A stretch of 64,000 nucleotides of DNA from positions 358,989 to 422,988 of the forward strand of contig NZ_BMNZ01000006.1 of NCBI RefSeq assembly GCF_014646815.1, read 5' to 3'. This DNA is from Terrabacter tumescens (GTDB lineage Bacteria; Actinomycetota; Actinomycetes; Actinomycetales; Dermatophilaceae). The translations under genes and the position numbers were made by a program. Positions 24,673 to 34,663 of this stretch are shown here, in pieces (position 1 is the first letter of the stretch; the number at the start of each line of letters is the position of its first letter). Below the pieces are notes generated by a model, which was not told the origin of the DNA, made no database searches, and saw only the letters and a program-made list of their open reading frames with translations.

Positions 24673-25692
24673 TCAGTCGGTGGCGGAGGCCTGCACGGCG
24701 AGGGCTTCGCTGGGCCGGGTCAGCCGGCGCGGGCTGGAGAGGAAGCCGATCCCCCACGCCCAGTGCATCGTCGCGAGGACGACGGGCGTGACCGCACGGG
24801 AGCGGGCGGACTCGCCACGCGAGATGGCGGCGCCCCCGGCGACGACGCCCGCGGCATACCCCGCCGGCACGACCCACGCGGGCGCCCAGAAGAAGCCGGC
24901 GACGGTGGCGGCCGTCGTGACGACGACCATCGTCGGCGGTGCGAGGTAGCGCGGGTTGATGGTGCCCTCGTGGTGGCGCGCGACGACGCGGCGCCAGCGG
25001 CCGTAGTGGAAGTACTGCTTGGCGAGAGCCTTGACCGACGCGCGAGGACGGTAGGTCACCTTGAGGTCGGGGGTGAACCACACGGTGCCACCGGTCTCGC
25101 GGATGCGGTGGTTCATCTCCCAGTCCTGCGCCCGCGCGAAGTGCGCGTCGTAGCCGCCGACTCGTTCGAGGGCGGAGCGACGGAACACCCCGAGGTAGAC
25201 GGTGTCCGCCTCCCCCGCCTGCCCGCCGGTGTGGAAGCGGGAGCTGCCGACGCCCAGAGGGCTGCGCATCGCCGCAGCCACGGCTCGCTCGAAGTCCGTC
25301 GTGCCCTGGGCGTCCATGATCCCGCCGACGTTGTCGGCACCCACCCGCTCCAGCTCCCGGACGGCGACGCTGATGTAGTCGTCGGGGATCTCGGCGTGGC
25401 CGTCGACCCGAACGATGACCTCGCCGGTGCTCGCGCCGATCGCGGCGTTGAGCCCGTCCGGGGTGCGGCCGGTCGGGTTGCGCACGACACGCACACGCGA
25501 GTCACCAACCGCGAGGGCGGCGGCAACCTCGTCGGTGCGGTCGGTCGAGGGTCCGAGCGCGAGGACGACCTCGAGGGGACCGGCGTAGTCCTGCGCGAGG
25601 ATCATCGCCACCGCATCACGAAGGTGCCTCTCCTCGTTGAGGATCGGCATGATGACGCTGACCGCCGGCTGGAGGTCGGGAGTCAGGTCCAC
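24673..25692 (-). CDS. Family 2 glycosyltransferase with C-terminal membrane segments (ExoA-like)
   Basis: 339 residues. The GT-A domain shows VSVIMPILNEERHLRDAV, VVLALGPSTDRT, VIVRVDGHAEIPDDYI (DxD-like), and a QDWEMNHRIRETGG motif near the expected ED and QxxRW positions. C-terminal hydrophobic segments (TMVVVTTAATVAGFFWAPAW) anchor it. This arrangement matches ExoA-like membrane glycosyltransferases that extend polysaccharide on a lipid carrier. GTG 25692 is preceded by AAGGA at 7 nt. It is 74 nt downstream of the acyl-CoA dehydrogenase gene on the same strand, but the functions appear unrelated. Confidence 0.85.
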   Translation of the reverse strand: MDLTPDLQPAVSVIMPILNEERHLRDAVAMILAQDYAGPLEVVLALGPSTDRTDEVAAALAVGDSRVRVVRNPTGRTPDGLNAAIGASTGEVIVRVDGHAEIPDDYISVAVRELERVGADNVGGIMDAQGTTDFERAVAAAMRSPLGVGSSRFHTGGQAGEADTVYLGVFRRSALERVGGYDAHFARAQDWEMNHRIRETGGTVWFTPDLKVTYRPRASVKALAKQYFHYGRWRRVVARHHEGTINPRYLAPPTMVVVTTAATVAGFFWAPAWVVPAGYAAGVVAGGAAISRGESARSRAVTPVVLATMHWAWGIGFLSSPRRLTRPSEALAVQASATD

Positions 25693-25766
25693 GGTGGTGT
25701 CCTTGTCGTCGTCGTTCGTCGGTGAGGCTCGGTGGCCCGAGCCTCACCGCGCGAGCGGCGACCAGC

Positions 25767-26930
25767 CTACTTGAGGAGCTGGCGGGCCATGACCAGGCGC
25801 TGGACCTGGTTGGTGCCCTCGTAGATCTGGGTGATCTTGGCGTCACGCATCATCCGCTCGAGCGGGAAGTCGCTCGTGTAGCCGGCACCACCGAGCAGCT
25901 GGACGGCGTCGGTGGTGACCTTCATGGCGACGTCCGAGGCGTAGCACTTGGCCGCGGCCCCGAAGAAGGTGAGGTCCTTGTCGCCGCGCTCGGACTTCGC
26001 GGCCGCGACGTAGACCATCTGGCGCGCGGCCTCGAGCTCCATCGCCATGTCGGCGAGCATGAACTGGATGCCCTGGAAGTCGGCGATGCGCTTGCCGAAC
26101 TGCTTGCGCTCCTTGACGTAGGCGAGGGCCTGGTCGAGGGCGCCCTGCGCGATGCCGACGGCCTGGGCACCGATGGTGACGCGGGTGTGGTCGAGCGTGC
26201 GCAGCGCGATCTTGAGGCCGTCGCCGACCTGGCCGACGATGCGGTCGCCCGGGAGGCGCACGTTGTCGAAGTGCAGCTCGCGCGTCGGGCTGCCCTTGAT
26301 GCCGAGCTTGCGCTCCTTCTCACCGAAGGTGAAGCCCTCGTCGGACTTCTCGACGACGAAGGCCGTGACGTTGCCGCCGCGAGGACCGTCGGGGTCGGTG
26401 ACCGCCAGCACGGTGTAGTACTCCGAGACGCCGGCGTTGGTGATCCACGACTTCTGTCCGGAGAGGACCCAGCCGTCGCCGTCCTGGCGGGCGCGGCAGC
26501 GCATCGACGCGGTGTCCGAGCCGGCCTCGCGCTCGGACAGGCCGTAGGAGAAGGTCGTCTCGCCCTTCGCGAGCGGCGGGAGGTAGCGGGCCTTGACCTC
26601 GTCGCTGCCGTCGAGGATCACGGGCAGCGAGCCGAGCTTGTTGACGGCCGGGATGAGCGAGGCCGAGGCGTCGACCCGGGCGACCTCCTCGATGACGATG
26701 CACGTCGCGAGGGCGTCGGCTCCGACGCCGTCGTACTCCTCCGGCACGTGGGGCGCGAAGAAGTCGGAGGCGACGAGGGCGTCGTGGGCCTCCTGCGGGT
26801 AGCGGGCCTCCGCGTCGACGGCCGCGGCGTACGGGGCGATCTTGTCCTCGGCGACCGCGCGGACGGCCTCCCTGAGGGCCTCGTGGTCCTCGCTGGTCCG
26901 GAACAGGTCGAAGTCGGCATTCGTGCTCAC
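25767..26930 (-). CDS. Acyl-CoA dehydrogenase
   Basis: 387 residues, the usual length. FAD and substrate motifs are clear: YGLSEREAGSDTASM, KSWITNAGVSEYYTVL, FGKRIADFQGIQFMLADM, and the terminal QIYEGTNQVQRLVMARQLL, which contains the catalytic base Glu371. The position of the Glu fits the short/medium-chain and butyryl-CoA dehydrogenase group. It oxidises acyl-CoA to enoyl-CoA and passes electrons to ETF. GTG 26930 lies 6 nt after a TAGGAT -10 box, so the mRNA is probably leaderless. A 12-bp palindrome occupies the -35 region and may be an operator. Confidence 0.92.
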   Translation of the reverse strand: MSTNADFDLFRTSEDHEALREAVRAVAEDKIAPYAAAVDAEARYPQEAHDALVASDFFAPHVPEEYDGVGADALATCIVIEEVARVDASASLIPAVNKLGSLPVILDGSDEVKARYLPPLAKGETTFSYGLSEREAGSDTASMRCRARQDGDGWVLSGQKSWITNAGVSEYYTVLAVTDPDGPRGGNVTAFVVEKSDEGFTFGEKERKLGIKGSPTRELHFDNVRLPGDRIVGQVGDGLKIALRTLDHTRVTIGAQAVGIAQGALDQALAYVKERKQFGKRIADFQGIQFMLADMAMELEAARQMVYVAAAKSERGDKDLTFFGAAAKCYASDVAMKVTTDAVQLLGGAGYTSDFPLERMMRDAKITQIYEGTNQVQRLVMARQLLK

Positions 26931-26936
26931 GGCGCG

Positions 26937-26972
26937 ATCCTACTCACGAGTTCGGATTAGTAGGACGTCCTA
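26937..26972 (-). promoter_or_regulatory. Promoter of acyl-CoA dehydrogenase with palindromic operator candidate
   Basis: -10 box TAGGAT at 26942-26937, 6 nt from GTG 26930. The perfect palindrome TAGGACGTCCTA (26961-26972) overlaps where the -35 element should be, so a bound dimer would block RNA polymerase. Confidence 0.5.
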
Positions 26973-27091
26973 GTGATCGACGCCACGGCGAGCAGATCCC
27001 TGTGCCTGCCACCCCGCTCACCGCGCCCTGTCGGGTGAGACGCGGCGTCCACGATGAGGACAGCCGCTCCCGGAGGACGGACACGCATACG

Positions 27092-27097
27092 TACACT
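27092..27097 (+). promoter_or_regulatory. -10 box of metY riboswitch transcript
   Basis: TACACT, 8-12 nt before the first riboswitch helix. A GCATAC-containing heptamer (27084-27090) lies just upstream. Confidence 0.4.
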
Positions 27098-27103
27098 CGC
27101 AGG

Positions 27104-27225
27104 TAGGTCATGAGCGCCAGCGACAAGCCCCGGCTCGCTGGCCGGCAACCCTCCAACCGCGGTGGGGTGCCCCGGGTGAGGACCTGGCCCGTCGACGCCA
27201 CCCGGCGCTCGGGCAAGCGCGGAGA
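27104..27225 (+). promoter_or_regulatory. SAM-IV riboswitch
   Basis: The core reads GGTCATGAGCGCCAGCG, AAGCCCCGGCTCGCTGG, CCGGCAACCCTCCAACCGC and GGTGGGGTGCCCCGGGTGA, which is the conserved actinobacterial SAM-IV aptamer. P1 is formed by GGTC (27106-27109) and GACC (27181-27184). It binds S-adenosylmethionine and turns down the downstream metY gene. The 3' boundary, including the downstream pseudoknot helix, is approximate. Confidence 0.9.
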
Positions 27226-27236
27226 GCCTCTCTCCC

Positions 27237-27278
27237 GCACCGACCCGTCGGTGCACCAGGTCCGCCCAGCGGGGACCT
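27237..27278 (+). terminator. Hairpins of the riboswitch expression platform
   Basis: A perfect 8-bp stem GCACCGAC (27237-27244)/GTCGGTGC (27247-27254) with a 2-nt loop, followed by AGGTCC (27258-27263)/GGACCT (27273-27278). The first may be an intrinsic terminator; there is no U-tract, so control of translation is also possible. Confidence 0.45.
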
Positions 27279-27312
27279 CTGGTCATCGACACGACCCAGG
27301 AGGAGCACGACG

Positions 27313-28629
27313 ATGACCGAGCCCAGCTGGTCCTTCGAGACCAAGCAGATCCACGCCGGACAGAGCGCCGACAGCGCGACGGGATCACGCGCGCTGCCGA
27401 TCTACCAGACGACGAGCTACGTGTTCGACGACACCGACCACGCGGCAAACCTGTTCGGGCTCAAGGAGTTCGGCAACATCTACACCCGCCTGATGAACCC
27501 GACGACCGACGTCGTCGAGCAGCGCATCGCCGCCCTCGAGGGCGGCGTCGGGGCGCTCCTCGTCGCCTCGGGACAGTCGGCGACGACGCTGGCCCTGCTC
27601 AACATCGCCGAGGCCGGCGACCACATCGTGGCCTCCCCCAGCCTCTACGGCGGCACCGTCAACCTGCTGAAGTTCACCTTCCCGAAGCTCGGCATCGAGG
27701 TCAGCTTCGTCGAGGACCCGACGTCGATCGAGTCGTGGCGGGCCGCCGTGCGCCGGAACACCAAGGCGTTCTTCGGCGAGACCATCGCCAACCCCAAGGC
27801 CGAGGTCCTCGACATCCAGGCCGTCGCCGCCCTCGCCCACGAGCACGGCGTCCCGCTCGTCGTCGACAACACCATCGCCACGCCCTACGTCATCCGCCCC
27901 ATCGAGTGGGGCGCCGACGTCGTCGTGCACTCGGCGACGAAGTACCTCGGCGGCCACGGCACCTCGATCGCGGGTGTCATCGTCGACTCGGGCAACTTCG
28001 ACTATGCCAAGGACCCCGAGAAGTTCCCCAACTACAACACCCCCGAGGAGAGCTACCACGGCCTCGTCTTCGCGCGGGACCTCGGCGTCGGCAGCCCGCT
28101 CGGGGCGAACCTCGCCTACATCCTCAAGGCCCGCGTCCAGCTGCTGCGCGATCTCGGGCCGTCGGCCTCGCCGTTCAACGCCTTCCTCATCGCCCAGGGT
28201 CTCGAGACGCTGTCGCTGCGCATCGAGCGACACCTCGACAACGCCGCGAAGGTCGCCGCCTTCCTCGCGGACCACGCCCAGGTCGAGCGGGTCGTGTGGG
28301 CCTCGTTGCCCGAGAGCTCGTCGCACGCGCTCGCCCAGAAGTACGCGCCGCGTGGCGCCGGCGCCGTGCTCTCCTTCGAGATCGCGGGCGGCCTCGCGGC
28401 GGGCAAGAAGTTCGTCGAGGCGCTGACGCTGCACAGCCACGTGGCCAACATCGGCGACGTGCGCTCCCTCGTCATCCACCCGGCCTCGACGACGCACTCC
28501 CAGGGACCCGAGGAGGACCGCCTGGCAGCCGGTGTCACGCCCGGCCTCGTGCGGCTCTCGGTCGGCATCGAGCACATCGACGACATCCTCGCCGACCTCG
28601 AGCAGGGCTTCACCGCAGCTGACGGATGA
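27313..28629 (+). CDS. metY: O-acetylhomoserine aminocarboxypropyltransferase (O-acetylhomoserine sulfhydrylase)
   Basis: 438 residues, typical for MetY. The PLP lysine is Lys210 in VVHSATKYLGGHGTSIAG. Other Cys/Met-metabolism family blocks are GALLVASGQSATTLALLNI, GETIANPKAEVLDI and VVDNTIATPYVIRPIEWGAD, and the end contains HPASTTHSQ with the substrate-binding context of the family. It joins O-acetylhomoserine with sulfide to give homocysteine for methionine synthesis. ATG follows GGAGGAG at 6 nt. The SAM-IV riboswitch upstream fits this role. Its last 20 nt overlap the 3' end of the convergent glycosyltransferase gene. Confidence 0.95.
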   Translation: MTEPSWSFETKQIHAGQSADSATGSRALPIYQTTSYVFDDTDHAANLFGLKEFGNIYTRLMNPTTDVVEQRIAALEGGVGALLVASGQSATTLALLNIAEAGDHIVASPSLYGGTVNLLKFTFPKLGIEVSFVEDPTSIESWRAAVRRNTKAFFGETIANPKAEVLDIQAVAALAHEHGVPLVVDNTIATPYVIRPIEWGADVVVHSATKYLGGHGTSIAGVIVDSGNFDYAKDPEKFPNYNTPEESYHGLVFARDLGVGSPLGANLAYILKARVQLLRDLGPSASPFNAFLIAQGLETLSLRIERHLDNAAKVAAFLADHAQVERVVWASLPESSSHALAQKYAPRGAGAVLSFEIAGGLAAGKKFVEALTLHSHVANIGDVRSLVIHPASTTHSQGPEEDRLAAGVTPGLVRLSVGIEHIDDILADLEQGFTAADG

Positions 28630-29632
28630 CGTCCGGATTGCCGTCCGAAGGGTTGCCGGCAGCGTGGCCGGTCGGCCTCTCACCGCCGGGCGTGATCGCC
28701 GGCGTTTCGCCCCGAGATGGGGCGGCGTAGCGGAGGTAGGCAAGCCTGGACTGCTCTTGGCGCATGTGCATCACCGACTCGAGAACGTAGCCGACCAGCG
28801 CGACGATGGCCGCGATGGTCATAACTGCGGCAGCCAGGATGGCGGTGGGAAAACGGGGCACCGTCCCTGTCCTGATGTAGTCACCCACGACGGGCACGGC
28901 GAGCACCACGGAGGCGATCGCGAGCAGCCCAGCCACCAGGTTGTGCACCAGAGCAGGACGCTCTCGGCGAGCCAGGTTGAGGATCACACGCAGAATGCGC
29001 CAGCCGTCGCGGTACGTGCGCAGCTTGCTCTCGCTTCCCGGTGCCCGATCCTTGAAGTCGATCGGGATCTCGAGAGTCGGCAGCCGTAGGTTGAGGGCAT
29101 GAACCGTCATCTCCGTCTCGGTCTCGAACTCCCGAGACAAGGCGGGGAATGACTTGACGAATCGGCGGGAGAAGACGCGGTAACCGCTCAACATGTCACT
29201 GATGTCGTCACCGAAGAGGTGCTGGACTGCCCCCGTCAGGAGGCGATTGCCGGCCGCGTGGCCGGGCCGGTATGCGGAGGCGGACGTCTCTCTCCGCGCG
29301 CCGACCACCTGGTCGAACGGACCGTCGAGAAGCGCATCAACGAGCTCGCGCGCCCGCGTCGCGTCATACGTGTCGTCACCGTCGATGATGAGCAGCGCGT
29401 CGGCGTCAACGTCAGCGAAGGCACGACGGATCACGTTGCCTTTGCCCTTGTTGCGTTCCGCCCGAACGATCGCTCCGGCCTCACGGGCCACCTCGGCCGT
29501 CCGGTCCGTGGAGTTGTTGTCGTAGACGTAGATCACGGCTTCCGGGAGGCTGGCCCGCAGATCGGCCACGACCTTGCCTACGGCCACCTCCTCGTTGTGG
29601 CACGGCACGACGCATGCGATGCTCGGCTGCAT
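28610..29632 (-). CDS. Family 2 glycosyltransferase, GtrB/DPM1-like, with C-terminal membrane anchor
   Basis: 340 residues. The GT-A domain has IACVVPCHNEEVAVGKVV, YVYDNNSTDRTAEVA, LLIIDGDDTYDATRA (DxD) and MLSGYRVFSRRFVKSFP, the latter typical of polyprenyl-phosphate sugar synthases. Two hydrophobic segments (LVHNLVAGLLAIASVVLAVP and AILAAAVMTIAAIVALVGYV) anchor the C-terminus. It probably makes a polyprenyl-phosphate sugar. It diverges from a GtrA flippase and a GT-C-like protein, giving a Gtr-type three-component set. ATG 29632 follows AGGAGGAG; a TATAGT -10 box (29663-29658) lies about 25 nt upstream. Confidence 0.9.
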   Translation of the reverse strand: MQPSIACVVPCHNEEVAVGKVVADLRASLPEAVIYVYDNNSTDRTAEVAREAGAIVRAERNKGKGNVIRRAFADVDADALLIIDGDDTYDATRARELVDALLDGPFDQVVGARRETSASAYRPGHAAGNRLLTGAVQHLFGDDISDMLSGYRVFSRRFVKSFPALSREFETETEMTVHALNLRLPTLEIPIDFKDRAPGSESKLRTYRDGWRILRVILNLARRERPALVHNLVAGLLAIASVVLAVPVVGDYIRTGTVPRFPTAILAAAVMTIAAIVALVGYVLESVMHMRQEQSRLAYLRYAAPSRGETPAITPGGERPTGHAAGNPSDGNPDVIRQLR

Positions 29633-29657
29633 TTCTCCTCCTAGAATGTCGTCGCGA

Positions 29658-29708
29658 ACTATAGGGCTCCGAGCGCATGCGGGGAAAACGGCGCCCGGCC
29701 GCTACGAT
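29658..29708. promoter_or_regulatory. Divergent promoters of the Gtr-like set
   Basis: Minus strand: TATAGT at 29663-29658, with a short leader and AGGAGGAG before ATG 29632. Plus strand: TACGAT at 29703-29708 followed by 6 nt and GTG 29715, a leaderless arrangement. Confidence 0.55.
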
Positions 29709-29714
29709 TCGCGG

Positions 29715-30182
29715 GTGCCGGAACAAGACATCCGCCACCGCCCAGGCGTGTCCTCGACCGCCGCACGGCTGCGCCTCGAGATCACCGCTTTCGGCGCGGT
29801 CGGGGCGTTGGCCTTTCTGATCGACAATGGTGGCTACAACCTGCTGGTGTTCGGGGTCCCCGGGCACAGCCCCGGACCGATGGCAGGCGCCCCGGTCGCT
29901 GCCTCCGTCGTCGCGACGGGCGTGGCGACGGTGTTCTCGTGGGCAGGGAACCGGTGGTGGACCTACCGACACCAGCGTCGGGCCCGCGCCTCGCACGAGT
30001 TTCTCTTGTTCGTGGTGGTCAACATCATCGGCATGGGGATCACGGCGGCGGCTGTCTTCGTGGCTCGGTGGGCGGGGTTCGACTCCCTTCTCAGCGACAA
30101 CATCGCGCGCCTGGTGGGCTGGACGCTGGCCACGGTCTTCCGTTTCTTCACCTATCGGTCGGTGGTGTTCGTCTCCTCATGA
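29715..30182 (+). CDS. GtrA family membrane protein (lipid-linked sugar flippase type)
   Basis: 155 residues with four hydrophobic segments: FGAVGALAFLIDNGGYNLL, ASVVATGVATVFSWAGNRWW, LLFVVVNIIGMGITAAAVF and ARLVGWTLATVFRFFTYRSV. The N-R-x-W-T-Y and F-x-x-Y-R-x-V-F ends of helices two and four are GtrA family marks. GtrA proteins are thought to flip polyprenyl-phosphate sugars. The GTG start is supported by the -10 box 6 nt upstream. The ATG of the next gene overlaps the stop (ATGA). Confidence 0.88.
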   Translation: MPEQDIRHRPGVSSTAARLRLEITAFGAVGALAFLIDNGGYNLLVFGVPGHSPGPMAGAPVAASVVATGVATVFSWAGNRWWTYRHQRRARASHEFLLFVVVNIIGMGITAAAVFVARWAGFDSLLSDNIARLVGWTLATVFRFFTYRSVVFVSS

Positions 30183-31663
30183 TCACCAGGCCACACAGCA
30201 GGGTCGGGCACGGACCGACGCGTGGACGGGACTCCCTCGTCGTCGCTGCAGGCGCAGTCGTGGGCTGCGCCGTGACGGCGTTCGTCTTCTGGCCCGGCTA
30301 CCTCAGCTATGACTCCCTTTGGCAGCTGCAGCAGGCCCGCGGCGACGTGGCCCTCAGCGACTGGCACCCACCGGCGATGAGCCTGCTCTGGCGTGCTCTC
30401 ACCACCGTCACGGGGAGCGAGGCTTCGCTGGCCCTGGGCCAGTCCGTCGCCCTCTGGTCGGCACTTGGCCTGATTGCCTTCGTCGTGTCGCGGGCGACCT
30501 CCAGGCTATGGACGGGTCTGGCCGTTCTTGCCATCGGCCTGTTCCCCCCGGTCCTCACCATCACCGGGGTGGTCTGGAAGGACGTGCAGATGGCTCTGGC
30601 CCTTCTGCTGGCGATTGCCCTCACTGCGGTCGTGGTCTACCGACGGCCCTCATCCACACCCGTGCGGCTGGTGATCTTCGCGGCTGCAATCATCCTGCTG
30701 GCCTACGCAACCATCGTCCGCAAGAACGCCGTGTTCGCCATCATTCCGCTCCTGGTCCTGGTGACTGTGGTGTTCTGGCCGGCCCGTGGCTGGAAGCGAT
30801 GGGTTGTCACGGTGGTCTCGTTCGCTCTGGCGGTGGCCGTACCGACGGCGCTCATCGAGTTCGTCGCGAAGCCGACGAAGACGAGCCAGGTCACCCAGAT
30901 CTTCATCGACGACATCATCAACGTCGTGCCGTCCAAAGAGCTTGCAGCAGCGGATGTGCGCTCGGATGTACGGAGCAAGCTCGTGCGCGCCCAAGAGGTC
31001 TGCCGCGCAAAGGACTCTGTGGTCAACTCCTACTGGACGTGCTACGGGCAAGGGGCTGACGGTCCCTTCACCGCCGTGGCCAACCCAGGCGAGATCCAGC
31101 GGCTGTGGATGGCCGAGATGCCTAGCCACCTCCCCGGCTACGTCCAGTACCGCGCACGCCTCTTTGTCGACCTGCTCTTCGCCACTCGCCAGCCCTACCA
31201 GGAAGGTGTGCTGAGCAACGACCTCGGCATCAACGTGGCGCATCCACAAGCCGAACGAGCCCTCGCGTCATACGTCACCGGCATGCGACGCGACGTGCCC
31301 GTCCTCTTCTCAGGTTGGTTCTGGCTGTTGGTGTGCCTCGGGATCGCCCTGGTCCCCGGCCGTCATCGTTGGACGTGGGTCGTACGGGCGTGTGGTTGGT
31401 CGGGTGCCCTGTACATCCTTGGTTACGCGCCTGTGGTCCCCGCGACAGACTTCCGGTACGTGTACTGGTCTGTCGTCGCGGGAACGCTCGGGCTCACCTT
31501 GGCTCTGGTTGCGCGGCGGACGGACCCGGCCAGCGCGACACCGCCTGAGCGTGGTGAGGGAAGGCAGGTGGATCCCACTCGAGGTGCGGACGAGGACGAC
31601 CGAAACGGATGGCACGATGGCCGCCATGCCGATCCGCTACCCCGCCCCGCTGCGCCCCGGTGA
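30179..31663 (+). CDS. Polytopic membrane protein, GT-C-like (DUF6020-like)
   Basis: 494 residues with about ten hydrophobic segments. The first extracytoplasmic loop has FWPGYLSYDSLWQLQQARG followed by LSDWHPPAMSLLWRALT, a pattern shared with GT-C glycosyltransferases and DUF6020 proteins, in which an Asp in this loop is essential. A large loop (residues about 235-390) contains paired Cys residues and SNDLGIN. It starts inside the GtrA stop (ATGA) and would be the transferase that uses the flipped polyprenyl-phosphate sugar outside the membrane. The hydrophilic C-terminal tail overlaps the next gene by 47 nt. Acceptor unknown. Confidence 0.75.
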   Translation: MITRPHSRVGHGPTRGRDSLVVAAGAVVGCAVTAFVFWPGYLSYDSLWQLQQARGDVALSDWHPPAMSLLWRALTTVTGSEASLALGQSVALWSALGLIAFVVSRATSRLWTGLAVLAIGLFPPVLTITGVVWKDVQMALALLLAIALTAVVVYRRPSSTPVRLVIFAAAIILLAYATIVRKNAVFAIIPLLVLVTVVFWPARGWKRWVVTVVSFALAVAVPTALIEFVAKPTKTSQVTQIFIDDIINVVPSKELAAADVRSDVRSKLVRAQEVCRAKDSVVNSYWTCYGQGADGPFTAVANPGEIQRLWMAEMPSHLPGYVQYRARLFVDLLFATRQPYQEGVLSNDLGINVAHPQAERALASYVTGMRRDVPVLFSGWFWLLVCLGIALVPGRHRWTWVVRACGWSGALYILGYAPVVPATDFRYVYWSVVAGTLGLTLALVARRTDPASATPPERGEGRQVDPTRGADEDDRNGWHDGRHADPLPRPAAPR

Positions 31664-32669
31664 CCACATCGGCGTGACGTCCCCGAGCTCGGGAGTGGGC
31701 GACGCCCTGTGGGGGCGGTTCACGTATGCCGTCCAGTGCCTCCGCGACCGTGGCTTCGAGGTCGTCGTGGGCGAGCTCAACCACGCGCCAAGCCACGTGA
31801 GCGGGACGCGTGAGGCGCGTGCCGCCGAGCTCATGGCGATGCTCCTCGACCCGTCGATCCGGGCCGTCGTGCCACCGTGGGGCGGGGAGACCGGCATCGA
31901 CCTGCTCGACCTGCTGGACCTCGACGCCGTTGCCGGTGCCGAGCCGACGTGGTGCGTCGGCTTCTCCGACACCTCCACGTGGCTGACTCCGCTCACCCTG
32001 ACGACCGGCATCGCGACGATCCACGGACAGAACCTCATGGACACCCCGTACGCCGTGCCGGACGGCATCCTCCACTGGGTCGACGTCGCCTCGACCCCGG
32101 TGGGGGGCGAGCTGGTCCAGCACTCCCCCGGCCGCTTCCGCTCGGGCGGGTGGGACGACTACGCCGGCAACCCGACGATCTCCCGGATGACCCTCGACGG
32201 GCGCGGCACGTGGACCCGGATCGACCCGGGCCACGAGGGTGAGCCGGTGACGCTGACGGGGCGCGTCGTCGGTGGCTGCGTCGAGACGGTCGGCTTCCTC
32301 GCAGGCGGACGCTTCGGTGACACGAATGCCTTTGCGGCACAGCATGCCCCGGAGGGCCTCCTCGTCGTGCTCGACATCTGCGAGTGGGCGTCGTACGACA
32401 TCTGCCGGACGCTGCACGCGATGCGCCTGCACCGCTTCTTCGACGCGGCGACGGGCGTGCTCGTCTCCCGGACGAACGCGCCCGGGCGCGACGGCTTCAC
32501 GCAGCACGACGCGGTGCGCGACGCGCTCGGGATGCTCGGCGTGCCGATCCTCGCGGACGTCGAGTGCGGGCACGTCGCGCCGTACCTCGCGCTCGTGCAG
32601 GGCGCGTCGACGACTGTCGTGCACGACCCGGAGGCCGGCACGTACACGGTGACGCAGCGTCTGGCCTGA
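31617..32669 (+). CDS. S66 family peptidase (LD-carboxypeptidase / MccF-like)
   Basis: 350 residues from ATG 31617 (ATG 31626 is an alternative). The order of motifs follows S66: RPGDHIGVTSPSSGVGD, an AVVPPWGGETGIDLLDLLD glycine pair, then the nucleophile elbow CVGFSDTSTW (catalytic Ser), GRVVGGCVETVGFLAGG with the general Glu, and a late VECGHVAPYLAL carrying the His. LdcA members trim L,D-bonds in murein tetrapeptides; MccF members cleave nucleotide-peptide antibiotics. The PPWGGE form is closer to MccF-like proteins, so either cytosolic murein recycling or detoxification is possible. The start overlaps the upstream membrane protein gene and has a poor ribosome-binding site. Confidence 0.82.
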   Translation: MAAMPIRYPAPLRPGDHIGVTSPSSGVGDALWGRFTYAVQCLRDRGFEVVVGELNHAPSHVSGTREARAAELMAMLLDPSIRAVVPPWGGETGIDLLDLLDLDAVAGAEPTWCVGFSDTSTWLTPLTLTTGIATIHGQNLMDTPYAVPDGILHWVDVASTPVGGELVQHSPGRFRSGGWDDYAGNPTISRMTLDGRGTWTRIDPGHEGEPVTLTGRVVGGCVETVGFLAGGRFGDTNAFAAQHAPEGLLVVLDICEWASYDICRTLHAMRLHRFFDAATGVLVSRTNAPGRDGFTQHDAVRDALGMLGVPILADVECGHVAPYLALVQGASTTVVHDPEAGTYTVTQRLA

Positions 32670-32704
32670 GGCGGGTCGGCGGCGACGGGTACGCTCGCCG
32701 GGTC

Positions 32705-34645
<1,941 letters not shown>

Positions 34646-34663
34646 CGGCAGGGGGCGTCGCCC

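Noticed and set aside
27111-27316. A 68-codon open frame beginning MSASDKPRLAGRQP inside the metY leader
   Set aside because: It lies on the SAM-IV aptamer and its apparent conservation is that of the RNA; there is no ribosome-binding site fit for it.
29341-31275. TCATAC sites at 29365 and 31269 as further copies of the octamer
   Set aside because: They lack the GGC before ATAC and so do not match the consensus.
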